Positions 1-5,600 of a DNA stretch of 5,600 bases are shown in pieces. The position numbers and the translations under genes were made by a program. Under the pieces are notes generated by a model. The model made no database searches. It saw only the letters and a list, made by a program, of their open reading frames with translations, and was not told where the DNA came from. The stretch covers positions 1-5,600 of the forward strand of contig JAUVYZ010000153.1 in the NCBI GenBank assembly GCA_030602845.1, written 5' to 3'. The stretch comes from Phycisphaerae bacterium. Lineage in GTDB: Bacteria; Planctomycetota; Phycisphaerae; Sedimentisphaerales; Anaerobacaceae. Position 1 is the first letter of the stretch. Each line of letters starts with the position of its first letter.

Positions 1-156
1 TTCCAGTACAAGGACCAAGCCACAACCGGCCGTGGAGACGGCGAGAACTACCATATCGGCTTCATTGATATCTGCGATACGCCTTACCCCGAGACAGTCC
101 AGGCCTGCCGCGAGGTGGGATACAGTCTGTATGAATATCGGCTCAACGCCAGGTAA
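1..156 (+). CDS. C-terminal fragment of a probable glycoside hydrolase (agarase-like tail)
   Basis: Frame 1 is open from the window edge to a TAA at 154-156, giving 51 residues; the start and catalytic domain lie upstream of the window. The visible part reads like the end of a clan GH-A-type enzyme. It contains GRGDGENYHIGFIDICDTPY followed by a short amphipathic helix (ETVQACREVGYSLYEYR). From memory, a GENxxIGFVDxxDTPYPE stretch just before the end is typical of GH50/agarase-like proteins of Planctomycetes, where it closes the barrel and a last helix packs after it. No signal peptide or active-site glutamate can be seen in this fragment, so substrate cannot be assigned. The gene converges with the oxidoreductase on the other strand, 56 bases away. 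I am confident it is a real coding end and only moderately confident of the family; another GH-A family is possible. Confidence 0.6.
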   Translation, partial: FQYKDQATTGRGDGENYHIGFIDICDTPYPETVQACREVGYSLYEYRLNAR

Positions 157-191
157 GCCGTACCTTTGGCTTCGTACACCCGATTGCTGAC

Positions 192-205
192 AGCGCACCT
201 GCGCT
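192..205. terminator. Small hairpin between convergent genes, weak terminator candidate
   Basis: A perfect inverted repeat AGCGCA-CC-TGCGCT lies in the 56-base gap between the plus-strand gene end (156) and the minus-strand oxidoreductase stop (213-215). It could fold as a 5-bp GC-rich stem with a 4-base loop. On the plus strand it is followed only by TTCGCTTCT, a poor U tract, and on the minus strand by no T run. The position suits a shared terminator, but the sequence evidence is weak. Confidence 0.3.
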
Positions 206-212
206 TTCGCTT

Positions 213-1571
213 CTACAAGTGATACGGGTGGCGCTGCGGCCGAGACATCATTCGCCGGGCCTGCTCGTCGCCGACTATTTCCTGCTTGACCGGGTCCCAC
301 TTCAGCTTGCGGTCGAGCATATATGACAGGTTGCCCAGGATACACAAATTGGCTACGCCAACCGCAGCCTCAATATTCATAATAGTCTTGGCACCGGTCT
401 TGATACCCTTGAACCAGTCTTCCTTATGCCCCGGGCTCTTGTACACATCCTTGCCACCGGCAGGAAGCTGCCACTCGCGGGCCTTTTTCTCCGCCCACGT
501 CCCGCCGTCGCCGCCCCAGTGAATAAACTCACCCTTATCACCGCGGTAAATCGCACCATAACCCGGCCGGCTAATCCTGCCTCCCGGCTCCTTGCCGGTC
601 CTCTTCTCCACCGGCGGCAGCTTCTCGCGAGGCATTTGCCTCCAGGTCAGCACCCAATCCGGATCCTTGAACGTATACGTCACGTCCATCAACACGGCGC
701 TGTCCCACAGGCCCTTCTTCGGCGCCGTACCTATCGCCTCGACGGTTACCGGCCCGGTGCCATCGGCACCCATCCACCACATCGCACAGCTCATCACGTG
801 GGCACCACGGTCGCGGATTTGCCCCCCGCCGGACTCTAACAACCAGCGGAACACACCGTGGCAATACCTCTTATTATATGGCCGCCAGCGCAGTGGCCCC
901 AGCCACATATCCCAGTCCAATTCGGCCGGCGGGTCACTGTCCGGCACGGGATTGTTGTCCTCGGGGCTGGGGTAGTGGAAGCAATCGACGCGACTGATGT
1001 GCCCAATATTGCCGTTGACGAGGTATCGGTGAGCCAGATATGCCTCCGGCTGGGAACGTCCCTGCGAGCCGACCTGCACCGACACCCTGTTCTTCCTGGC
1101 CGCAGCGACCATCGCCTTGCCCTCCTCGATTGTGCAGCACGCCGGCTTTTCCACATACACATGCTTGCCGCATTCAGCCGCATGCACCATCTGGACCCCA
1201 TGCCAGTGGTCCGGCGTCGCTATCACCACCGCATCGATATCTTTGCGCTCGAGGATGTAACGGTAGTCACGGTAGGGTTGCACGTCCGCACCTGCTGTTT
1301 TCACGGCCCCGGCCAACCGGTTCTCATCCGCATCGCAGACCGCCGCGATGTTCACCTCGCCTCTGTCGCGCCTTCTCACCATATCGCGCAAATGATGTCC
1401 ACCCATTCCACCGACGCCGATATGGGCCATAGTTATGCGTTCGTTCGGCCCGATTCTGCCCGGCCCTGACCAAGCGCAGGATGGAATGAAGTACGGCAAG
1501 CCAACTGCCGCCGCACCCGCTGCAGCAGTCGCCAAAAACTCTCGCCTATTAAGTTTGTTCGATTCTTTCAT
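213..1571 (-). CDS. Tat-exported Gfo/Idh/MocA family NAD(P)-dependent oxidoreductase
   Basis: A 452-residue protein. The N terminus carries a twin-arginine signal (NRREFLA, residues 8-14), then an Ala/Gly-rich hydrophobic stretch to about residue 30, predicting Tat export. Cys32 (IPSC) is a poor lipobox because of the Pro at -2. The Rossmann domain follows: beta-1 with GVGGMG (52-57), and AVCD ending at Asp80, which usually favours NAD. It also has ATPDHWH (118-124) and the family's EKP motif (141-143, Lys142 being the likely catalytic lysine). The second domain has GGGQIRDRGAH, with Asp254 and His258 in the Asp-x3-His spacing of inositol dehydrogenase-like enzymes. The tail (KLKWDP at 422-427, then GDEQARR and SRPQRHPYHL) is typical of the exported planctomycete/Bacteroidetes branch. 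Such enzymes oxidise or reduce sugars or cyclitols, sometimes with a cofactor carried through the Tat system; the substrate here is unknown. The start is supported by AAAGGTGA at 1579-1586, 7 bases before the ATG. The gene lies 80 bases downstream of the HEAT gene and is probably in its operon. Confidence 0.93.
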   Translation of the reverse strand: MKESNKLNRREFLATAAAGAAAVGLPYFIPSCAWSGPGRIGPNERITMAHIGVGGMGGHHLRDMVRRRDRGEVNIAAVCDADENRLAGAVKTAGADVQPYRDYRYILERKDIDAVVIATPDHWHGVQMVHAAECGKHVYVEKPACCTIEEGKAMVAAARKNRVSVQVGSQGRSQPEAYLAHRYLVNGNIGHISRVDCFHYPSPEDNNPVPDSDPPAELDWDMWLGPLRWRPYNKRYCHGVFRWLLESGGGQIRDRGAHVMSCAMWWMGADGTGPVTVEAIGTAPKKGLWDSAVLMDVTYTFKDPDWVLTWRQMPREKLPPVEKRTGKEPGGRISRPGYGAIYRGDKGEFIHWGGDGGTWAEKKAREWQLPAGGKDVYKSPGHKEDWFKGIKTGAKTIMNIEAAVGVANLCILGNLSYMLDRKLKWDPVKQEIVGDEQARRMMSRPQRHPYHL

Positions 1572-1578
1572 TGTTCTA

Positions 1579-1586
1579 TCACCTTT
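1579..1586 (-). promoter_or_regulatory. Shine-Dalgarno of the oxidoreductase
   Basis: Minus-strand AAAGGTGA lies 7 bases before the ATG at 1571. The GGTGA part matches the anti-Shine-Dalgarno region. This fixes the start so that the complete Tat signal is included. Confidence 0.65.
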
Positions 1587-1651
1587 CTGTTCTCTAATCT
1601 CCTAAACACCGAATAAGGTGCCAAAGCAGCATTTAAGAGAAGCTCTCTGCG

Positions 1652-2296
1652 CTACTCTTTTATCGGCTTGACGCTCGTTTTCTTCGTGGGCACCAGCTTC
1701 ACGCAGCGAAGTCTGCGAACCCTTACTCCGCGCTGCCGCAGCGACTGCGCGATGTTAAGCTTGAAGTCCCTGGGCGCAGCTTTCAGTCCGGCTTTGAGCG
1801 CCGCAATGGACTTCCTGCCGGGAATGCGCTGCAGCACCATCCGGGCGTCCTCGCGCAGCTCCTTGTTCGATAACAATGCGGCAATTGCCTCGACGGACTT
1901 GTTTCGACCAATCTCAGAAAGCATCCAGAGCACTTCACGCCGGACCGGTGTCGGCTGGTTGTCGCTCAACAGCGCAATCAGCTCGGCTGTGACCGCCCTC
2001 TTCTCGCCGCCGGCGTCGGGGCGACCAACGTGGCGAACGACCTTCCACAAGCCGCGCTTAGCCGCACGCGCAACTTCAAGGTCTTTATCTATCATCACTG
2101 TGGCCAAAGGCTTGACCGCCAGCGCTCCAACTTCGCCGGCACTGAGCCACGCGTCTGCCCGCACCTTGTCATTCTTGTCCTTGATTCTGGCAATCAGTTT
2201 ATTCACCGCTTTGCTCTCCGCGGCATTAGCCGTTCCGGCCGTCGCCACAGTAGCCACCGCTGCAAGGGACACTTTTTTAAGCTTGTTGTTAGACAT
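1652..2296 (-). CDS. Secreted HEAT-repeat protein
   Basis: A 214-residue protein counted from the ATG at 2296. A GTG nine bases further upstream (2305) is in frame but lies inside the Shine-Dalgarno, so the ATG is the better start. Residues 1-25 look like a Sec signal peptide: MSNNKLKK, then a short hydrophobic Ala/Val stretch ending in TANA with likely cleavage ANA|A. The rest is about five paired-helix HEAT/PBS-lyase-type units of roughly 30 residues. Recurring cores are VRADAWLSAGEVG, VARAAKRGLWKVV, VRREVLWMLSEIG and REDARMVLQRIPG. A basic tail follows (CVKLVPTKKTSVKP), which I recall as conserved in planctomycete homologues. HEAT repeats form a curved alpha-solenoid used for protein binding; no catalytic residues are visible. 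The oxidoreductase follows 80 bases downstream on the same strand with no convincing terminator between, so a periplasmic scaffold or partner role near that enzyme is possible, but this is inference. Confidence 0.9.
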   Translation of the reverse strand: MSNNKLKKVSLAAVATVATAGTANAAESKAVNKLIARIKDKNDKVRADAWLSAGEVGALAVKPLATVMIDKDLEVARAAKRGLWKVVRHVGRPDAGGEKRAVTAELIALLSDNQPTPVRREVLWMLSEIGRNKSVEAIAALLSNKELREDARMVLQRIPGRKSIAALKAGLKAAPRDFKLNIAQSLRQRGVRVRRLRCVKLVPTKKTSVKPIKE

Positions 2297-2301
2297 ATTT
2301 A

Positions 2302-2309
2302 CCACCCTT
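2302..2309 (-). promoter_or_regulatory. Shine-Dalgarno deciding the HEAT gene start
   Basis: Minus-strand AAGGGTGG ends 5 bases before the ATG at 2296. The alternative in-frame GTG start (2305-2303) would overlap this site, so the site argues for the ATG and a 214-residue product. Confidence 0.65.
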
Positions 2310-2318
2310 TCTTGTTAC

Positions 2319-2354
2319 TTAGATTTCACAGATAACTTCTGAATCGATTGACAT
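2319..2354 (-). CDS. Possible 11-residue leader mini-ORF upstream of the HEAT gene
   Basis: Minus-strand ATG at 2354-2352 opens an 11-codon frame, MSIDSEVICEI, ending in TAA at 2321-2319. It is preceded by GGAGGAGGT (2366-2358), the strongest Shine-Dalgarno in the window, with 7 bases between GGAGG and the ATG. The mini-ORF ends 22 bases before the HEAT gene ATG, which has its own weaker Shine-Dalgarno. The order of hairpin, strong ribosome site, short ORF and downstream gene is the layout of a translated leader. The peptide has no run of one amino acid, so classical amino-acid attenuation is not suggested. It could also be the decayed start of a lost gene, or a chance ATG after a purine-rich site. 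Nothing here proves translation. Confidence 0.35.
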   Translation of the reverse strand: MSIDSEVICEI

Positions 2355-2357
2355 TTT

Positions 2358-2382
2358 ACCTCCTCCATTGATTTAGTCAATG
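2358..2382 (-). promoter_or_regulatory. Hairpin abutting a strong Shine-Dalgarno in the HEAT leader
   Basis: Minus-strand CATTGA-CTAAA-TCAATG (2382-2366) is a perfect 6-bp stem with a 5-base loop. Its last base is the first base of GGAGGAGGT (2366-2358). Folding would place a helix directly against the ribosome-binding site of the mini-ORF. The stem is AT-rich and therefore weak. I find no convincing -35/-10 pair in the 68 bases upstream of it. Confidence 0.35.
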
Positions 2383-2450
2383 ATTTATTTTTCCAGTTTG
2401 CCTTAATCCGCTTCTTTGTACGCTATTCTCACAAAAGCGCATCGCAGAAT

Positions 2451-2518
2451 AAAAAGTGCCGCCGATGTATCCCGTTAACCCTCGCCCGCCGGGACTTGAC
2501 TATTAGACGGACGGCAGC
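2451..2518 (-). terminator. Candidate terminator of the diguanylate cyclase gene
   Basis: About 19 bases after the cyclase stop codon, minus-strand GCTGCCG (2518-2512) can pair with CGGCGGC (2464-2458) over 7 bp with one G-U pair. A nested 5-bp stem, TCCCG (2494-2490) with CGGGA (2474-2470), sits between them. The outer stem is followed by AC and then TTTTT (2455-2451). The GC-rich stem plus T run after a stop codon fits a rho-independent terminator, though the branched shape and the two bases before the T run are not ideal. Confidence 0.4.
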
Positions 2519-2536
2519 AATTTACGCGATATGAGA

Positions 2537-3607
<1,071 letters not shown>

Positions 3608-3616
3608 TTAGCTAAA

Positions 3617-3621
3617 CCTCA
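3617..3621 (-). promoter_or_regulatory. Shine-Dalgarno of the diguanylate cyclase gene
   Basis: Minus-strand TGAGG lies 9 bases upstream of the ATG at 3607. It supports this start, and it falls inside the predicted 5' untranslated region of the promoter at 3648-3675. Confidence 0.6.
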
Positions 3622-3647
3622 GGTAAAACAGCTTATTATCGCCTCTT

Positions 3648-3675
3648 ATGATAGCATAATTTGCAGAAAAGTCAA
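3648..3675 (-). promoter_or_regulatory. Sigma70-type promoter of the diguanylate cyclase gene
   Basis: On the minus strand a -35 box TTGACT (3675-3670, 5 of 6 to consensus) is separated by 16 bases from a -10 box TATCAT (3653-3648, 5 of 6). TG one base before the -10 makes it an extended -10. Transcription would start near 3641, giving a leader of about 34 bases that contains the TGAGG ribosome site. The geometry agrees with the assigned ATG and suggests the cyclase is transcribed independently of the membrane protein gene upstream. Confidence 0.6.
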
Positions 3676-3824
3676 CCCCAATCCCCGCCGATCCGCTTGT
3701 CACTCCAAACACAGCCGAGGAATCTATTGTAATAAAGACCCAGCAGGGCAACCCAAAACTATATGTCGGTTCAGGAGCTACAGCGAGCGCAGCAAAGAAA
3801 GGGCGAACCAAATAGCATTGCCTA

Positions 3825-5600
3825 TTATTCCACTGTCGGCAGGTCATCCAGAATCTTTTTGACTTGCTCGACTTGCTCAGTATAAACGCTATTGCGATAC
3901 AACTTGATAAAGTTCATCAGAGTTGCCCTTGCATCAGCCAGATACTTTTTCTTCTGCTCTAAATTCGAATCACTTTGCTGGCGCCATAGCCGAATCTTCA
4001 AAAGCCCCAGTTCATATAACGCCTGCATTCCCCCGTCGGTATTCTGAAATTTTTTGTGCAACTGACTTAGTTCTTCCGCCCGCCGTTGCTCGTCGGCAAC
4101 GAGTTTCGTTTGCGCCAACAAGATGTTGTCACGGAGCGGATCATTCTCGCCTATTTGTACCAGCAATTCATCGAGGTGCCAGGCATAATCGGAGGCGTGC
4201 GGGTTTAGCATAACAAATCTTGCTAAACGTTCGGTCGATGTCGGCTTATCGGTCCGATTTTCCTTTCCTATAAGAGTCCGCAACTGATTTAATCTTCTTT
4301 GCAGTTCGGTCAACTTAAACTCCGTCATTGCCGAATCAGCCGGCGGATGAAATACCTTAAAGAGTGTATCACTTTGCGTCTGTTGTTCTTGGAATAGTCT
4401 CAATTGCTCACCTGCCATATTCTGTGCCTCAGCAAGGAACTTATCAGCCTGCTCAAACTTGCCCTGACCTGCCCAATGCTTTGCGATCCGCCATCGTGCC
4501 TCAAGTGATTCCGGACTCTTGCCGAATTTGCTGTACAGTCGATACCATATCTCCCGTGACCTTTCGTATGGGTAATCACTGTAAAAACGCAGCATCTCTT
4601 TTTGCTCAAGCACCTTAATATCCGGGCTGTATTCGCTCAAAAGCGCTTTGTAGTACAGCGCTATCGGCATCCGATAGCTTTTGAATCGCCGGCTTATAAA
4701 TAAGTCGTACTGCTCGAAAAGCCATTGTCTTTTCGCTTGATACTTTAGCTGCTTCGGCACTATAAACCACCTCGGCCAACGGTCGTAACTTTCGTAACTT
4801 AACTTTATCTGGATTTCTTTTTTCAGCTCTGCACGCAGAGGTATCGGTTCGGTAGGGTAAAAGAAACCTGCCAGATATTTTCTGACTGCAGGATTTGTAA
4901 TCGTTTTGTCCAGGGCCTCCGTTATGCTGTGACCGCGAAATTCGCTCACGTCTTCCGGATTATTCTTTGCCACATAGAGCTGATAGTCTAATTCGTCAAA
5001 GCCCATTCTCATCTCAAAAGTCACGAGGGCCAATAAAAGGAAAACAGAGGTAAACGTCCAGACCAGGCCCGGCCGATAACGTGTAAAATGACCTATGCCG
5101 AGAACCAATCCCGCTATGCCTAAACCAATAAGCCAGGCGCAAATCCACGGCGTAAAAGAAAATCCCCATGTAATAGGTCCTCCCCCCCTCGCACCGCCGA
5201 AGTATCCCCAATAAAGAAGCTGCGGTGCTGTGCATAACGCTATCGCAGTGAAGCGGGAACGAAAACGAAGCGGACGACACGCCGCCGCAACACAACTTAT
5301 CAAAAGGCAAATCGCAAAGGCCGGCAAATTCGCCAGGAAAAATACTGTCAGTATAAAAAGCAAACTGTACCGGAAGCTCATAAGCTGCGATATCAACCCC
5401 GGCACAATGCTTAAAATACCCATAAGCAGCCCTAAAACAAGAATCTGCCAGGGATATTCAAATATGCTCACGACGGTTCTGTCTGATTGACCCAAATGCC
5501 AAAATTCGGGAGAAGTTACAGCGACAAAGTTGAACGACCAGAATGAGCCGGTCAGTATTTTCGACCAGAAAAGACAGCTTATACCAAAGGCCGCAACAGC
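3825..5600 (-). CDS. Large membrane protein with a TPR-like soluble region, 5' end outside the window
   Basis: The frame is open from base 5600 to a TAA at 3827-3825, giving 591 visible residues with the N terminus missing. A TTG at 5495 is an internal codon: the 35 codons before it are free of stops and encode similar hydrophobic, aromatic-rich sequence (AVAAFGISCLFWSKIL). Hydrophobic segments, in visible numbering, are about 1-16 (partial), 51-69, 78-108 (long, perhaps two), 118-135, 151-171 and 179-195. The remaining 395 or so residues are soluble, charged and helical. One stretch (about 339-393, WYRLYSKFGKSPESLEARWR then GKFEQADKFLAEAQ) looks like TPR units. The C terminus (about 525-585) resembles the YbgF/BamD style of TPR: ALYELGLLKIRL, then ATLMNFIKLYRNSVYTEQVE and KKILDDL. 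No catalytic motif is recognised. It may be a scaffold in the cytoplasmic membrane, with the solenoid on one face. I do not recognise the family; reality as a gene is near certain, function unknown. Confidence 0.88.
   Translation of the reverse strand, partial: AVAAFGISCLFWSKILTGSFWSFNFVAVTSPEFWHLGQSDRTVVSIFEYPWQILVLGLLMGILSIVPGLISQLMSFRYSLLFILTVFFLANLPAFAICLLISCVAAACRPLRFRSRFTAIALCTAPQLLYWGYFGGARGGGPITWGFSFTPWICAWLIGLGIAGLVLGIGHFTRYRPGLVWTFTSVFLLLALVTFEMRMGFDELDYQLYVAKNNPEDVSEFRGHSITEALDKTITNPAVRKYLAGFFYPTEPIPLRAELKKEIQIKLSYESYDRWPRWFIVPKQLKYQAKRQWLFEQYDLFISRRFKSYRMPIALYYKALLSEYSPDIKVLEQKEMLRFYSDYPYERSREIWYRLYSKFGKSPESLEARWRIAKHWAGQGKFEQADKFLAEAQNMAGEQLRLFQEQQTQSDTLFKVFHPPADSAMTEFKLTELQRRLNQLRTLIGKENRTDKPTSTERLARFVMLNPHASDYAWHLDELLVQIGENDPLRDNILLAQTKLVADEQRRAEELSQLHKKFQNTDGGMQALYELGLLKIRLWRQQSDSNLEQKKKYLADARATLMNFIKLYRNSVYTEQVEQVKKILDDLPTVE

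Larger units (their letters stand above)
3608..3824. other. 217-base intergenic region between membrane protein and cyclase genes
   Basis: This gap holds the cyclase promoter and ribosome site in its cyclase-proximal third. The rest (about 3676-3824) has no recognisable RNA gene or good terminator. Both strands happen to be open: a minus-strand 79-codon frame spans it (3608-3847), and a plus-strand frame runs 51 codons from 3660 to a TAG at 3813-3815 without an ATG or GTG start. The plus-strand reading (for example QQGNPKLYVGSGATASAAKK) is protein-like in composition, so a gene relic is possible, but I do not call a gene here. Confidence 0.5.

Noticed and set aside
858..1469. 203-codon plus-strand open frame antisense to the oxidoreductase
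   Set aside because: It lies wholly opposite a gene with clear Tat, Rossmann and EKP motifs; its His/Arg/Pro-rich translation is typical of a GC-rich antisense shadow.
1572..1651. Promoter or terminator in the HEAT-oxidoreductase gap
   Set aside because: TTGGCA (minus strand) resembles a -35 box but no matching -10 follows at the right distance. AGAGA-GCT-TCTCT is only a 5-bp stem without a T run.
2297..2305. GTG start three codons upstream for the HEAT gene
   Set aside because: The GTG overlaps the Shine-Dalgarno AAGGGTGG that correctly spaces the ATG at 2296.
1668..2342. 224-codon plus-strand open frame antisense to the HEAT gene
   Set aside because: The Ser/Ala/Leu-rich translation mirrors the Ala-rich helical repeats on the minus strand, and the real gene has a signal peptide and ribosome site.
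2383..2450. Promoter for the HEAT gene leader
   Set aside because: Only partial matches (for example TTGTGA) with no paired -10 box; not reportable from sequence alone.
3735..3760. Terminator after the membrane protein gene
   Set aside because: CCCAGCAGGG gives only a 3-bp stem and the following minus-strand TCTTTATT is a weak T tract.
3608..3847. 79-codon minus-strand open frame between membrane protein and cyclase genes
   Set aside because: No Shine-Dalgarno before its ATG, it overlaps the end of the membrane protein gene, and it contains the cyclase promoter and ribosome site; the translation has no recognisable pattern.

Overview
The window looks like chromosome of a Planctomycetota bacterium. 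The best match is a polysaccharide-degrading, Phycisphaerae/Sedimentisphaerales-type lineage, possibly a metagenome bin. The reasons are a Tat-exported Gfo/Idh/MocA oxidoreductase with the C-terminal tail common in that phylum, a secreted HEAT-repeat protein of a planctomycete style, and a convergent gene whose tail resembles agarase-type glycoside hydrolases. This lineage call is inference from protein style; no rRNA or marker gene is present.

Layout: (1) Bases 1-156, plus strand: the last 51 codons of a probable glycoside hydrolase. (2) Bases 157-212: a short convergent gap with a small hairpin. (3) Bases 213-1571, minus: the exported oxidoreductase. (4) Bases 1652-2296, minus: the secreted HEAT-repeat protein, 80 bases upstream of the oxidoreductase and possibly co-transcribed with it. 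It is preceded by an 11-codon mini-ORF (2319-2354) that has the best Shine-Dalgarno in the window and a small hairpin abutting it. (5) Bases 2451-2518: a candidate terminator closing the next unit. (6) Bases 2537-3607, minus: a diguanylate cyclase with a degenerate receiver domain, an intact GGDEF motif and an intact inhibitory RxxD site. A clear sigma70-type promoter (3648-3675) and Shine-Dalgarno (3617-3621) precede it. (7) Bases 3825-5600, minus: a large membrane protein with a helical-repeat soluble part. Its 5' end lies beyond the window, because the frame stays open to base 5600.

All complete genes run on the minus strand. They appear to form at least three units: membrane/TPR-like protein; diguanylate cyclase with its own promoter and terminator; HEAT protein plus oxidoreductase. 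The glycoside hydrolase tail, exported oxidoreductase and secreted HEAT protein suggest extracytoplasmic sugar handling. The cyclase is an independent c-di-GMP signalling gene with no visible partner.

I see no strong case for an undescribed multi-gene system. The items most worth a second look are the 58-base inverted-repeat/heptamer element inside the cyclase gene, the mini-ORF leader of the HEAT gene, and the uncharacterised membrane protein.
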